Part shown: positions 25,124 to 34,531 of the stretch, in pieces | Layout of the letters: the number at the start of each line of letters is the position of its first letter | How positions within the stretch are numbered: position 1 is the stretch's first letter | DNA from: Chryseobacterium tagetis | GTDB taxonomy: Bacteria > Bacteroidota > Bacteroidia > Flavobacteriales > Weeksellaceae | Assembly (NCBI RefSeq): GCF_016735585.2 | Contig: NZ_JAERSE020000004.1 | Coordinates: forward strand, 124,001-188,000 | Direction: 5' to 3' | DNA length: 64,000 nucleotides | Program-made: the position numbers and the translations under genes | The notes under the pieces: model-generated | Told to the model about the DNA's origin: nothing | The model's database searches: none | The model's input: only the letters and a program-made list of their open reading frames with translations

Positions 25124-26174
25124 AAAAATATTTTTATTCTTATTTATTGTAATCAATCAGTTTTGTTTTTCACAAAGCAAAATGTTATCAAAAATAGACA
25201 GCCTCGGAACAGAATCCGAGGTTCAGTCTTTTATAAGGAATTGTAAACTCAGTAAATCAAGCTGTTTTCCTAATTTTGAATTAAAAACCATTCAAAGTTT
25301 TGATGAAAATTATCACGATGTCACAGATAAGATAAAAAATACCGCAGATAGCTTAAACATTAATAAAAGTTTTTACAAAGGAGATTTTGATCACAATGGC
25401 AAAACAGATTTGTTAGTCATTGGTGATGATAAAACCTGCCGTGGCTACGATGAAAAGTCCCAGAAAGAAACTTCATGCACTTCTACTGCAAAAATAATTT
25501 TGGATCTAGGCGACTCTTATCATATTAAGAATATAAAACATGTTTTTTTTGATTTTGCCATCCCCGCACCTGTAAAAATCGATGGTAAAGATTATATTGC
25601 TTTATTTTTTGAAGAATTTACCGAAGATTTGGAAGCCTCTACTTATAAGTTGAATTCTAAGATTATTAAGAAAACATTAGATTATAAATTCGATGACTTT
25701 ATTGAGTACAATCCCTCTCCTGTCACCTATTATTCTATCCAAAAAATAGAATACGCTACAGGAATGTGCTATGGAACATGTCCTATGTTCAGCATGGAGC
25801 TTAATAAAAATGGAACTTCTAAATTTATTGCTAAAGCGTTTAATTTCACCAATGAAAATGACCCGAAAGCGCTAGATAAGGCATATGAAATTTTAAACAA
25901 AGGTAAAAACGAGGGATATTTTGAAGCAAAAATAAAGGATGCTGATTTTCTAACCTTTGAAAGTATTCTAAATTATATTAATTTCTCCCAGCTTAAAGAA
26001 GATTATGCTGTAAGATGGACAGACGATCAATCTTGTACTTTGACAATAACCTATGACAACGGAAAAACCAAAACAATCAAAGACTATGGTCTATCCGGAA
26101 CATATGGCTTAAAATTATTTTACCGAAAACTATTTGATCTTAGATTTAATCAAGACTGGAAAAAGATAAAATAA
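25116..26174 (+). CDS. secreted protein with C-terminal DUF6438 domain
   Basis: The start at 25116 ([10 protein letters not shown]) overlaps the obg stop by 8 nt. The longer frame from 25095 would add seven non-signal residues. The protein is about 352 residues with a Sec signal peptide ending CFSQ. The middle region contains [20 protein letters not shown], an FG-GAP/VCBS-like calcium-binding segment. The C-terminal DUF6438-like domain (from about 210) has the C-[YF]-G-T-C-P-M-F signature and ends [12 protein letters not shown] stand-alone paralogue of that domain lies at 28075-28563. The function is unknown. Confidence 0.82.
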   Translation: MDRKIFLFLFIVINQFCFSQSKMLSKIDSLGTESEVQSFIRNCKLSKSSCFPNFELKTIQSFDENYHDVTDKIKNTADSLNINKSFYKGDFDHNGKTDLLVIGDDKTCRGYDEKSQKETSCTSTAKIILDLGDSYHIKNIKHVFFDFAIPAPVKIDGKDYIALFFEEFTEDLEASTYKLNSKIIKKTLDYKFDDFIEYNPSPVTYYSIQKIEYATGMCYGTCPMFSMELNKNGTSKFIAKAFNFTNENDPKALDKAYEILNKGKNEGYFEAKIKDADFLTFESILNYINFSQLKEDYAVRWTDDQSCTLTITYDNGKTKTIKDYGLSGTYGLKLFYRKLFDLRFNQDWKKIK

Positions 26175-26175
26175 C

Positions 26176-26204
26176 AAAAGGAGAAACATAATGTTTCTCC
26201 TTTT
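26176..26204. terminator. bidirectional terminator between convergent genes
   Basis: AAAAGGAGAAACAT and ATGTTTCTCCTTTT form a near-continuous stem with A- and T-tracts on opposite sides. It lies between the DUF6438 gene and the convergent T9SS-cargo gene. Confidence 0.85.
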
Positions 26205-26227
26205 TACCTAAAATTTAAAAGTAAAAT

Positions 26228-27727
26228 TTATTTTTTAATAAATTTCTTAGTTGTTTTTCCTTCTTTTGTTTCAATAGTAATGATATAAGATCCTGAAGGA
26301 AGATTTCTCACATCAACTTTATTTTCACGGAAAGTGGCATTGCTATTTTTCCCTGAAATATCAGTCACACTTACATTTTCAATTTTCAGATCGGTTTTTA
26401 TTGTAAGAAGATCAGAAACAGGATTAGGATAGATGTCTATGTTTTTCATCTGCAATCTTTGTTTTCTTTCTTCTTGATCGAGCATTAATACCATTCTTTT
26501 TTGATCGGGATTTGATTGTTTAAGCATCGTTCTGTGACCTTCTAAATCAAATGATGGAACTAATTGTGGTAATCCATATTCGGTACTCCCTGTACCACCT
26601 AAATATATTGCATTCAGATCATATCCAATACCAGGTCCGAATACATCAGGTTTCAATATTTGAGCCAAATACAATTGAAAATTCTTACTGAAATAAATAT
26701 CACCTTTTGCGTTTCTCTGAATAGCCATACCTGAGCCTGAAGAGTAAGGCTGCGGATCATCATACACCATCATAGAGTGAACTGATGTACCAAAGGAATT
26801 ATTTAAATCAACAGCATAAAGGTCTTTAGCTCCTAAAAAAAGCACAGAGGCATCTTTATTAAACTCAGCTGAATAGGTTCTTAATGCATTTGCCTCCAGA
26901 TAAAAGTCAGGAACAATCTCGCCGGTCGCAGCATTAAACGAATATACCTGGTTGGTAAAATCGCTATCCGGTGCTCCCCATGCATTATTATCCGACCAAG
27001 GAGAGATGCATATATAATGGGTAAAATGGCTATAGTAAACTTTTGGAGAGGCTTTTATACCATAATGATTACCACTTATTGGGGCATTAAGATTACTAAT
27101 TACAGGATTCCCATTATCAAAGCCATTCGCATCAAGACGATAAGCATACAGTCTTTTATCATTCGGAATCAATACCCAATATGAAACTCCATCTGTATTA
27201 GGGACAATAGTTATTGCTTCAGAGGTAAAGAGATTGCCCGCATCATCCAATACCGGAATTTGTTTAAATCGATATAACACCTCACCAAGAGGGTTCCCAT
27301 TACTCCCAATATTCCCTAGAGACATATCAACAATTGAATAATTGATTCGATAAGTAGACGTTACAATACCGTTTACTCCTGTTGTAAAAACATAATACTG
27401 GTTATCATTTGCCGGATTTTGTACAATAGCAAGTTGTTGCGCCGTATCCATATAGGAAACTAGATTACCATTAGTCATCACTTGGTTATCCCTATTCCAG
27501 ATATTTTGAGGGCTCATATAAAAAAGTAAATCTCCATTGCTGTCGCTTACGGAACCACAACCTTCCAGCGTTTCCATAGCACTGTTGGTGATGGCTGCAG
27601 GTGTAGAATTAGAAAAATTGACAGCTGCTTTATATCCAAAGTACCAGTTATCATTCTCTCCTTGAGCGAAAAGCAGACTTGTTCCTAAGTTTAAAAAAAG
27701 AAGTAAAAAAATATTTTTTGTATTCAT
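26228..27727 (-). CDS. T9SS-exported protein with C-terminal sorting domain
   Basis: This 499-residue protein has a Sec signal peptide (ending LLFAQ) and a large beta-rich region. The opening NDNWYFGYKAAVNFS and 'GCGSVSDSNGDLLFYMSP' are typical of flavobacterial surface beta-propeller-like proteins. The last about 75 residues form a type A T9SS sorting domain, with IDIYPNPVSDLLTIK, VTDISGK and LPSGSYIITIET followed by KKFIKK. It should cross the outer membrane by the type IX system and be anchored or released. The ligand is unknown. Confidence 0.9.
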   Translation of the reverse strand: MNTKNIFLLLFLNLGTSLLFAQGENDNWYFGYKAAVNFSNSTPAAITNSAMETLEGCGSVSDSNGDLLFYMSPQNIWNRDNQVMTNGNLVSYMDTAQQLAIVQNPANDNQYYVFTTGVNGIVTSTYRINYSIVDMSLGNIGSNGNPLGEVLYRFKQIPVLDDAGNLFTSEAITIVPNTDGVSYWVLIPNDKRLYAYRLDANGFDNGNPVISNLNAPISGNHYGIKASPKVYYSHFTHYICISPWSDNNAWGAPDSDFTNQVYSFNAATGEIVPDFYLEANALRTYSAEFNKDASVLFLGAKDLYAVDLNNSFGTSVHSMMVYDDPQPYSSGSGMAIQRNAKGDIYFSKNFQLYLAQILKPDVFGPGIGYDLNAIYLGGTGSTEYGLPQLVPSFDLEGHRTMLKQSNPDQKRMVLMLDQEERKQRLQMKNIDIYPNPVSDLLTIKTDLKIENVSVTDISGKNSNATFRENKVDVRNLPSGSYIITIETKEGKTTKKFIKK

Positions 27728-28074
27728 AATTTTTTCAGTTTATTATTATTGATTATTTATTGTTCTTACCTTCATTAAACTCATATTGAGCATTTACATG
27801 TAAGCCTGAGAAAGCAGGGAGATTCCGTGAGGAATGAAAAGTTCTATTGGCATGGCACACTGCCTCCAATGAAGTAATGATTTCTTTCATAATAATTGTT
27901 AATTTGATGCCAAAAATAGCCATAGTGCCATCATTATAATTATATAATTTTTACTATTTATTACATAATTATTTCACATAATGAAGAATTGATTATTTTT
28001 TAATAAATTGAAAACAATTTCTCTTAATGTATTTTTTGGAACAGTTCTTGAAACAAATCCTACAAATTTAAACT
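27728..28074. other. 347-nt intergenic region
   Basis: This is an AT-rich divergent region between the T9SS-cargo gene (minus) and the DUF6438 lipoprotein gene (plus). It contains a short open frame of about 31 codons on the minus strand near 27795-27890 with no ribosome-site or family support. No terminator, RNA or repeat was recognised. Confidence 0.5.
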
Positions 28075-28563
28075 ATGAAATATTTATTCAGTTTGTTAAC
28101 AGCATTGCTTTTGTTCTCGTGCTCCACTCAAAAAAACACGTCAAAATATTCAACCATAGAATATGAAGCGGGAGCATGCTTCGGATCTTGTCCTATTTTT
28201 AAAATCACAATTAATCCAGATAGAACGGCCGTATTGGAAGCGGAACATTTTAATTTTTCCAAAGAGTTTTCAAAAGCTGAATTTTCAAAACCCAGAGAAG
28301 GAACGTTCAAAGGGACTATAAAACAGGAAGATTACAATAAGCTGGTTGCCTTACTAGACAATTTAGACGTAAAAAATCTGAATGATAAATATGGAAACAG
28401 AAATGTTACCGACATGGCGACTTCATATCTTAGAGTACATTTTGCCGATGGAAATTCAAAACAAGTAGAAGACTACGGGAAGAAAGGAAGTGAAAAATTA
28501 GTTGAAATTTACAAGTTTTTCGAAGATCTGAGAAACAATCAACAATGGACAAAAGTGAAATAA
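28075..28563 (+). CDS. DUF6438 domain lipoprotein
   Basis: This 162-residue protein has a lipobox ALLLFSC (Cys16) and a single DUF6438-like domain. The signature CFGSCPIFKITINPD is followed by EAEHFNFSKE and the C-terminal VEDYGKKGSEKLVEIYKFF...NNQQWTKVK. It matches the C-terminal half of the protein at 25116-26174 in order and spacing, including the paired Cys. The paired cysteines may form a disulfide in the periplasm. The function is unknown. Confidence 0.85.
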   Translation: MKYLFSLLTALLLFSCSTQKNTSKYSTIEYEAGACFGSCPIFKITINPDRTAVLEAEHFNFSKEFSKAEFSKPREGTFKGTIKQEDYNKLVALLDNLDVKNLNDKYGNRNVTDMATSYLRVHFADGNSKQVEDYGKKGSEKLVEIYKFFEDLRNNQQWTKVK

Positions 28564-28584
28564 CTCATTTAAAAATATTTAAGC

Positions 28585-28623
28585 TACCTTTGCAAAACAT
28601 AATTCCTTCATTTTGAAGGAATT
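28585..28623 (+). promoter_or_regulatory. promoter box and leader hairpin upstream of a DEAD-box helicase
   Basis: TACCTTTG (28585-28592) fits TAnnTTTG. A perfect 10-bp hairpin (AATTCCTTCA / TGAAGGAATT, 28601-28623) follows, and T-rich sequence follows that. If the promoter is used, the stem sits at the very start of the mRNA. The same stem could instead simply terminate the DUF6438 lipoprotein transcript. Confidence 0.5.
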
Positions 28624-28648
28624 TTTATTTAATTAAAAAATAATTCAT

Positions 28649-29947
28649 TTGAATTTTACAGACTTAAACTTAATAGATCCTATTGCGAAAGCAATTCAGG
28701 AACAAGGATATACCAACCCTACTCCCATCCAGGAAAGATCGATTCCTGAAATTTTAAACGGTAGAGATTTTTTGGGATGCGCACAGACAGGAACAGGAAA
28801 GACAGCCGCTTTTTCTATTCCCATTTTACAAAATTTGGCAAAGAAAGATTTACGAAATAATAAAAATATCAAAGCGCTAATTCTAACTCCTACAAGAGAA
28901 TTGGCTATCCAGATTGAAGAAAACATCAAAGCATATGGAAAATATCTTCCATTAAAACATCTGGTAATTTTCGGAGGGGTAAAGCAGGGAAATCAGGAAG
29001 CAGCTTTGAGAAAAGGTGTTGATATTTTGGTGGCAACTCCCGGAAGATTACTGGATTTTATAGCTCAGGGAATTATCAGTTTAAAAAATATTGAAATTTT
29101 TGTATTGGATGAGGCCGACAGAATGCTGGATATGGGATTTGTACATGACGTAAAAAGAGTTATTAAACTCCTGCCTCCCAAAAAACAGACGTTATTTTTC
29201 TCTGCAACAATGCCTGCAGAAATCCAAAAACTGGCAGATTCTATTCTTAATAATCCTGTAAAAGTAGAAGTTACTCCGGTTTCTTCCACAGCAGAGACTA
29301 TTAAACAATCAGTATATTTTGTGGAAAAAGAAGACAAACTGGATCTTTTAACTCATATTTTAAAGAACGATATTTCTGATTCGGTACTGGTTTTTGCCAG
29401 AACAAAACATGGTGCAGATAAAATTGCGAGAAAGCTTCAAAAAGATAATATTACTACAGAAGCTATCCATGGAAACAAATCTCAAAATGCCCGTCAGAAT
29501 GCTTTAACCAATTTCAAATCCGGAAAAACCAGAGTATTGGTTGCTACCGATATTGCTGCGAGAGGAATTGATATTGACGAACTGAAATACGTAGTCAATT
29601 TCGAACTTTCCGACGTGTCTGAGACCTATGTTCACAGAATCGGAAGAACAGGAAGAGCAGGCGCAGAAGGGACTTCTATCTCTTTTGTAGATGGTTTGGA
29701 TTTATTAAACTTAAAGAATACCGAGAAACTGATTGGAATGAAAATCCCAATTGTGAAAGACCATCCGTTCCATACCGATAATTTGGTAGCTCAGAAGAGA
29801 GATTCTAATAATAAACCTGCTGCAGCAGGAGGTGGAAGACCACAATCGTCTGGTAATTCTTCAAGACCTAAAAAGAAACCGGCCTCTCCTACTGCTTCAG
29901 TAGGATTTAAAAAGCCTAAGAATAAAAATTTCACCAGAAAGAAATAA
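28649..29947 (+). CDS. DEAD-box ATP-dependent RNA helicase
   Basis: This 432-residue helicase has Q-motif [10 protein letters not shown], motif I AQTGTGKT, Ia PTRELA, TPGR, DEAD in VLDEADRML and SAT. Domain 2 has TDIAARGID and [10 protein letters not shown]. The C-terminus is a basic, Gly/Ser/Pro/Lys-rich tail of RhlE type. The reading frame opens with TTG (28649-28651); no ATG gives a full Q-motif region, so a TTG start is the best call. Probable roles are ribosome assembly, RNA decay or cold adaptation. Confidence 0.93.
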   Translation: MNFTDLNLIDPIAKAIQEQGYTNPTPIQERSIPEILNGRDFLGCAQTGTGKTAAFSIPILQNLAKKDLRNNKNIKALILTPTRELAIQIEENIKAYGKYLPLKHLVIFGGVKQGNQEAALRKGVDILVATPGRLLDFIAQGIISLKNIEIFVLDEADRMLDMGFVHDVKRVIKLLPPKKQTLFFSATMPAEIQKLADSILNNPVKVEVTPVSSTAETIKQSVYFVEKEDKLDLLTHILKNDISDSVLVFARTKHGADKIARKLQKDNITTEAIHGNKSQNARQNALTNFKSGKTRVLVATDIAARGIDIDELKYVVNFELSDVSETYVHRIGRTGRAGAEGTSISFVDGLDLLNLKNTEKLIGMKIPIVKDHPFHTDNLVAQKRDSNNKPAAAGGGRPQSSGNSSRPKKKPASPTASVGFKKPKNKNFTRKK

Positions 29948-29976
29948 AAAAAGCCTTCCGATTTGGAAGGCTTTTT
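29948..29976. terminator. bidirectional terminator between convergent genes
   Basis: A 12-bp stem AAAAAGCCTTCC / GGAAGGCTTTTT has a 5-nt loop and starts at the helicase stop. It also serves the convergent membrane protein gene. Confidence 0.9.
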
Positions 29977-29986
29977 TATGTATATA

Positions 29987-31144
29987 TTAAATCTCTGTTT
30001 CAATTTTTGCTTTCCTATCCAAAAGAAAACAAGAGCTGACAATACAAAATGGTAATGCAGCCGCTAAATAGGTAATATTAAAAAAATTATAACTACTTCC
30101 TCGGATTCCCTGCTCAATAAGATGTGCGGACATTAAACAGAAAATGACAATAGTCGATAAATAAAAAACCTGTTGAATATTCTTTATATACAAAGAAAAA
30201 ATTATTGTCAAAATAAGGAAAAACAATACCACAATAGTATTCGACTGACCTTGCATCTGCAATGGATTATACTGTAATATATAATCAAAATTTTCAGCCG
30301 GTAAAAGAACAGATAGTAATAAAGTACCTACAATTATTAAAAAAGCTAAAGAAAATTTAATCTTACTTTCCCAATTTGTATTCAGAAAAGATTGAAATAA
30401 AAATAATATTAAAGGAATAACGACAACACTTCTTGTAAGGCATATTATACCTAATATTACTCCTAATAAAATAGGTTCTTTAAAATAATTCCCTTCAAAC
30501 TTCCTATGCCAAAACATGATAAAAGCAGAAGTAATAATAAATGAAGAAATAAAATCACTTTTACAAACAGCTTCATAAATAAATGATAAAGAAGCTCCTA
30601 AAAGCAAAATTCCAAAAAAACGGATATTATTATTTTTGAATTCTTTAATAACTGCAAAACTGAACAAAACCAAACTTGCTGCCTGTATATATCCAACATT
30701 TCCTAAAAACCGGAATAGAACTAATAAAAGAAGTTGCCCAGGTAAATACGAAGGAATATTCCCCATGAAGTTTTTAGTAGCATAAATATATTTCCCATGC
30801 AACCAATAATCTAAGGAATACTCTATTGTCTGCCATCTATCAATCTTTAACTGATAAGGATCTTTAACCAAATGTGATAATACCACATAAAAAATCCCAT
30901 TGAAAAGTACAAATAAGTAAATAGTCTGTTTAGTTATTTTGAACCTTTTAATAAAGAAATTATAGCCTTCAAAAATCAGAAAATGAAAAACACAAAACAA
31001 TACTATTAGAATTAAAACAGGAACTTTATCCTGTCTTATTCCATATTTAATTAAAAATAAAGCATTAATAATAAAATATATAAAGAACATTATATACTTC
31101 ATCCCTTTTTCCTTTTCAAAAAAATCAAATACTTTATTAATCAT
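29987..31144 (-). CDS. integral membrane protein, probable GT-C-type glycosyltransferase
   Basis: This 385-residue protein has about ten hydrophobic helices. The first large periplasmic loop contains DRWQTIEYSLDYWLHGKYIYA and later GNIPSYLPGQLLLL, an arrangement like polyprenyl-phosphate-dependent GT-C enzymes (acidic residue in the first loop, then a Pro-Gly segment). No exact family was recognised, so the assignment is tentative. It starts 7 nt after the tatD-like gene ends and is probably cotranscribed with tatD, DUF4269 and GSCFA genes. Confidence 0.6.
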   Translation of the reverse strand: MINKVFDFFEKEKGMKYIMFFIYFIINALFLIKYGIRQDKVPVLILIVLFCVFHFLIFEGYNFFIKRFKITKQTIYLFVLFNGIFYVVLSHLVKDPYQLKIDRWQTIEYSLDYWLHGKYIYATKNFMGNIPSYLPGQLLLLVLFRFLGNVGYIQAASLVLFSFAVIKEFKNNNIRFFGILLLGASLSFIYEAVCKSDFISSFIITSAFIMFWHRKFEGNYFKEPILLGVILGIICLTRSVVVIPLILFLFQSFLNTNWESKIKFSLAFLIIVGTLLLSVLLPAENFDYILQYNPLQMQGQSNTIVVLFFLILTIIFSLYIKNIQQVFYLSTIVIFCLMSAHLIEQGIRGSSYNFFNITYLAAALPFCIVSSCFLLDRKAKIETEI

Positions 31145-31151
31145 TCATTTT

Positions 31152-31916
31152 CTATTTATTGAATAAATTTAAAGCATTCTCAGTCGTAATCCTGTCGATC
31201 TCAGAAAAATCTACTTTATAAATATCCACTAATTTTCCGGCAACCAGATCAAGATATGAACTTTCATTTCTTTTTCCGCGGTGCGGAACCGGCGCTAAGT
31301 ACGGAGAATCTGTTTCCAGAACGATCTTATTTAAAGGAATCTCATGTAAAAACTGATCGATCTTGCCATTTTTAAACGTTACAACTCCACCAATTCCCAA
31401 AATAAAGTTGAGATCAATCGCATGTTTTGCCTGCTCTAAATTCCCTGAGAAACAATGGAAAATCCCTCTTAATTTTGGATGCTTTTTTCTTTCCAGCACC
31501 TCAAAAGTCTCCTCAAAACTTTCTCTGGTATGAATTACAATCGGCAGATCCATTTCAATCGCCCAGTCAATTTGCTGTTCAAAAGCTTTTACCTGAATAT
31601 CTAAAGTGGTCTTGTCCCAATATAAGTCGATCCCGATCTCTCCGATTGCAGGAAAAGTTCTTTGGTCAAGATAGTTTTTTACGATTTCCAGTTCCTTTTC
31701 CCAAGATTCCGGTTTTACGTAGCAAGGATGCAATCCCATCATGGAAAAAATCTGGTTGGGATATTCCGCTTCCAGCTGAAGCATTTTTCCATGCGATTCA
31801 GAATCGATGGCAGGAAGATAAAATTCCGTAATTCCTTTATCTATTGCCCTCTGAATGGCTTCTTTTCTGTCTTCCTCAAATTCTTCTGCGTATAAATGGG
31901 TATGTGTATCAATCAT
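31152..31916 (-). CDS. TatD family metal-dependent hydrolase/DNase
   Basis: This 254-residue protein has metal-binding HTH in MIDTHTHLYAEEF, GEIGIDLYWD (Glu ligand), PIVIHTRESFEE, GIFHCFSGN and LETDSPYLAPVPHRGK. All ligands of the TatD amidohydrolase fold are present. Members act as 3'-5' DNases or RNases; the cellular role is uncertain. Gaps to both neighbours are under 10 nt, so it is within an operon. Confidence 0.95.
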   Translation of the reverse strand: MIDTHTHLYAEEFEEDRKEAIQRAIDKGITEFYLPAIDSESHGKMLQLEAEYPNQIFSMMGLHPCYVKPESWEKELEIVKNYLDQRTFPAIGEIGIDLYWDKTTLDIQVKAFEQQIDWAIEMDLPIVIHTRESFEETFEVLERKKHPKLRGIFHCFSGNLEQAKHAIDLNFILGIGGVVTFKNGKIDQFLHEIPLNKIVLETDSPYLAPVPHRGKRNESSYLDLVAGKLVDIYKVDFSEIDRITTENALNLFNK

Positions 31917-31924
31917 TGTCTTTA

Positions 31925-32434
31925 CTATTTTAATAGATCTTCATAAGGATTTTCAAGTCCCATCAACATTCCGAAAGCGGGTTCCGTTTTGATTCCTTTT
32001 TTTTTTAATTCTATTATTTTCTGTTTAAATTCTTCTCCTTTTTCCTGTAATATTCTGTATTCAGCGATCATGTGACGGTAAGCATTCTGCTCAGTGACGG
32101 GTTTGTTCTGTCCGAAAATTTCGATAGGAAATTCTTCTAATTCAAAATTACAAACTAATGATTCCTCATTATTTATATCTAATTTTTCAATCCTTAAATT
32201 AAAGTTTTTAAAACTTTGAATTAAAAATCTCTCAAACTCAGCCTTATCCTCAACCTCACAAATAATATCCAGATCACTTTCTTCAATATCAATTCCAATA
32301 GGAATTGTTCCGGCTAAAAGCGGTGAATAATTACTTAATTTTTCGAATATTTTATATTTTAAAAGAACTTCATAAGCTCTTTTTTGTCTATCATTTCCTA
32401 CTTTCAAATAATTGATGGTGGTAAAATCAATCAT
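31925..32434 (-). CDS. DUF4269 domain protein (nucleotidyltransferase-like)
   Basis: This 169-residue protein has LLAGTIPIGIDIEESDLDIICEV near residues 40-65, resembling the G-[ST]-x(n)-DxD site of nucleotidyltransferase folds, and a conserved C-terminal FGMLMGLENPYEDLL. DUF4269 proteins have no known reaction. Its start overlaps the end of the GSCFA gene by 8 nt, which suggests translational coupling. Confidence 0.82.
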   Translation of the reverse strand: MIDFTTINYLKVGNDRQKRAYEVLLKYKIFEKLSNYSPLLAGTIPIGIDIEESDLDIICEVEDKAEFERFLIQSFKNFNLRIEKLDINNEESLVCNFELEEFPIEIFGQNKPVTEQNAYRHMIAEYRILQEKGEEFKQKIIELKKKGIKTEPAFGMLMGLENPYEDLLK

Positions 32435-33386
32435 TGGAAAAGATTTGATGTTTTACTTTTTGTCTTTGGATTTCGATCCTTTGATTTAATTTTTCTTTAA
32501 ACTCAATATATTTCGGATCTTTCTCATCATCTGTTCTGTGCTCCAAAGCTCTATGAATTTTAAAATTCTCTTTAATAAAATCTTTAGTCATTTCAGAAAA
32601 ATAAGCGCCTCCAAACTTGTCAAAAATATAATTCACTGCCTGATTGTTGGGATGAATCATATCTTCTTTATAGAAACGGTAATCGCGAAGATCATCCATT
32701 AAAATTTCATAAACAGGAAGGTAATGACAGTGTTCAAATTGTAAAATGACCTCATGAATCGCTGTAATTAATTTTGATTTACTTAACTGATTTTCCACCA
32801 TTCCGTCTTTTGTATGACGAACAGGCGAAACCGTAAATAAAATCTGAACATCATCTTTACAGATATCATTTAAATTTAAAATGGTATTGTAGATAGAATC
32901 TGTAAGTTCCTGATGAGTAAGCAATCTTTTTTCAAAGAATTTCTGCGGAATTTTATGGCAATTTGCCACCAGTTTTTGCTTCGGAATAAATTCATAGATA
33001 AATGAAGTTCCGTACGTAATAATAATCCAGTTGGAATTCTGAAGAAAAGAATTTCCTTCTTCGATTTTGCTATTGATTTTATTCAGCGTCTGATGAATGT
33101 ATCTCGTATCAAAATTGGTATGATGATCCAGAGAAATAAATTCGTCGTTAAAGGTGATTAATTCCTCTTCTTCATAAAATCCGGCATCATGTAGTCTTTT
33201 GATCGCGTTATTGATCGAAAAAGGGTTAAAAATGGTTCCAAACGGATTATTGATAGTCTGTAACTGACCCTGATGAAACAGATCTGACATTTCAGAAGCA
33301 AAACAGGAGCCTATTGAAAATATTTTATCTTCAACTTCAATTTTCTTCTTCGATTCTTTGATATCAACTTCCGTCCTGAATTTCAT
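32427..33386 (-). CDS. GSCFA domain protein
   Basis: The family-defining IGSCFASEM lies near residue 25. Also present are PFGTIFNPFSI, ITYGTSFIYE and DMIHPNNQAVNYIF, which fit an SGNH-like esterase fold (Ser in GSC, His in HPN). The start at 33386 (MKFRTEVDI) is preferred. The longer frame from 33407 adds seven residues that fall next to an intergenic hairpin. It is cytosolic by prediction, with unknown substrate. Confidence 0.88.
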   Translation of the reverse strand: MKFRTEVDIKESKKKIEVEDKIFSIGSCFASEMSDLFHQGQLQTINNPFGTIFNPFSINNAIKRLHDAGFYEEEELITFNDEFISLDHHTNFDTRYIHQTLNKINSKIEEGNSFLQNSNWIIITYGTSFIYEFIPKQKLVANCHKIPQKFFEKRLLTHQELTDSIYNTILNLNDICKDDVQILFTVSPVRHTKDGMVENQLSKSKLITAIHEVILQFEHCHYLPVYEILMDDLRDYRFYKEDMIHPNNQAVNYIFDKFGGAYFSEMTKDFIKENFKIHRALEHRTDDEKDPKYIEFKEKLNQRIEIQRQKVKHQIFSND

Positions 33387-33412
33387 TGCATAGGTATGAG
33401 GATGCAACTTTC

Positions 33413-33443
33413 AGGTTGCAGGCAAAACTACTACCTGCAACCT
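33413..33443. repeat. intergenic hairpin of 10-bp arms
   Basis: AGGTTGCAGG (33413-33422) and CCTGCAACCT (33434-33443) are perfect arms with an 11-nt loop, between the prenyl synthase stop and the GSCFA start. On the minus strand it lies downstream of the prenyl synthase? No: that gene ends at 33460, so the stem follows it and could end its transcript, but there is no T-run. Confidence 0.5.
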
Positions 33444-33459
33444 AAAATCTACCATCTTT

Positions 33460-34431
33460 TTAGCTTTCTCTTCTCAATAAATAATTTGCCAGTTCTGCAA
33501 AAGGCTTTTTCTTTTCTTCCGGAATATTGATTTTCTCAAGGTAGCTTTGACCGATTTCATTGTGTTTCTCGATCAAACGAAGGGCTTTTTCATCCACTTT
33601 TGTTCTTCTGAAAATCTTTTCTACTCCGTATACTTTATCAACATTATCTGTCTTTTTAGAATACCAGTAATCCAGCTCTTTTCTTTCTTCTTCTGTTGCG
33701 TGTTCTCTCGCCATCAGATAAAGAACTGTCTTTTTATTTTCATAAATATCTCCTGCGTGCTTTTTACCAAACTGCGCCTGATCTCCGAATACATCCAAAT
33801 AATCATCCATAATCTGGAAGGCAATCCCGATATGTTTTCCGAAGTTGAAAATAGCTTTGGCATCTTTAAAATTCGCTTTGGCAATCAAGGCTCCGATTTC
33901 AAATGAAGAAGCACTTAAAACTCCTGTTTTATAAGTAATCATTCTGATATAATCATCAAAAGTCACATTTTCCTGAGTTTCAAAATTGATGTCATATTGC
34001 TGACCTTCACATAAAAGCAAACCTGTATGGGTAAAAATTCTGATACACGCTTTGAAGATTTCCGGCTCAAGATCTTCGAAGAATTTATAAGCCTTTAACA
34101 TTAATCCATCTCCGGAAAGAATTCCTGTATTAATCCCGTGCAACGTATGAATAGTCGGTTTATTTCTTCTTAAAGGAGCTTCATCCATAATATCGTCATG
34201 GATCAACGTGAAATTATGGAAAAATTCGATCGCCAAAGCAGGTTTTATTGCTTCTTTCAGGTCACCTCCAAATAAATCACACGCCATTAAAACCATGATC
34301 GGACGAAGACGTTTTCCACCATGTGAAATAATGTAATTCATCGGGTCATATAATTCTGCAGGCTTATCTTTGAAAGTGTATTTTTGAATAGCATCAGCAA
34401 CAATCTGTTGGTATCTGTCTAAAAATTCCAT
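33460..34431 (-). CDS. polyprenyl diphosphate synthase family protein
   Basis: This roughly 323-residue trans-isoprenyl diphosphate synthase has GGKRLRPIMV, the first Asp-rich motif LIHDDIMDEAPLRRNKPT and the second QIMDDYLDVFGD. It condenses isopentenyl diphosphate units; chain length (geranylgeranyl or longer quinone tail) cannot be fixed by eye. The start at 34431 (MEFLDRYQQ) is preferred over the Met at 34452, because families begin near this point. It is cytosolic or peripheral to the membrane. Confidence 0.92.
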   Translation of the reverse strand: MEFLDRYQQIVADAIQKYTFKDKPAELYDPMNYIISHGGKRLRPIMVLMACDLFGGDLKEAIKPALAIEFFHNFTLIHDDIMDEAPLRRNKPTIHTLHGINTGILSGDGLMLKAYKFFEDLEPEIFKACIRIFTHTGLLLCEGQQYDINFETQENVTFDDYIRMITYKTGVLSASSFEIGALIAKANFKDAKAIFNFGKHIGIAFQIMDDYLDVFGDQAQFGKKHAGDIYENKKTVLYLMAREHATEEERKELDYWYSKKTDNVDKVYGVEKIFRRTKVDEKALRLIEKHNEIGQSYLEKINIPEEKKKPFAELANYLLRRES

Positions 34432-34484
34432 AAATTCTAATAATTTGAACAAAAATACGATTTTCTAAGGCTTTACAAAACAAA

Positions 34485-34510
34485 AAACTTTGCCCAAATG
34501 AGCAAAGTTT
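34485..34510 (-). terminator. terminator of the phosphate transporter gene
   Basis: A perfect 9-bp stem AAACTTTGC / GCAAAGTTT has an 8-nt loop. On the minus strand a T-run follows. It lies 22 nt after the transporter stop. Confidence 0.8.
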
Positions 34511-34531
34511 AATTATATTTTAAATTTTCAA

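Noticed and set aside
27795..27890. A 31-codon minus-strand ORF upstream of the T9SS-cargo gene
   Set aside because: No family resemblance, no signal and no ribosome-site evidence; random short ORFs of this size are expected.
31427..31831. A 134-codon ORF antisense to the TatD-family gene
   Set aside because: It is a shadow frame; the TatD motifs on the other strand are complete.
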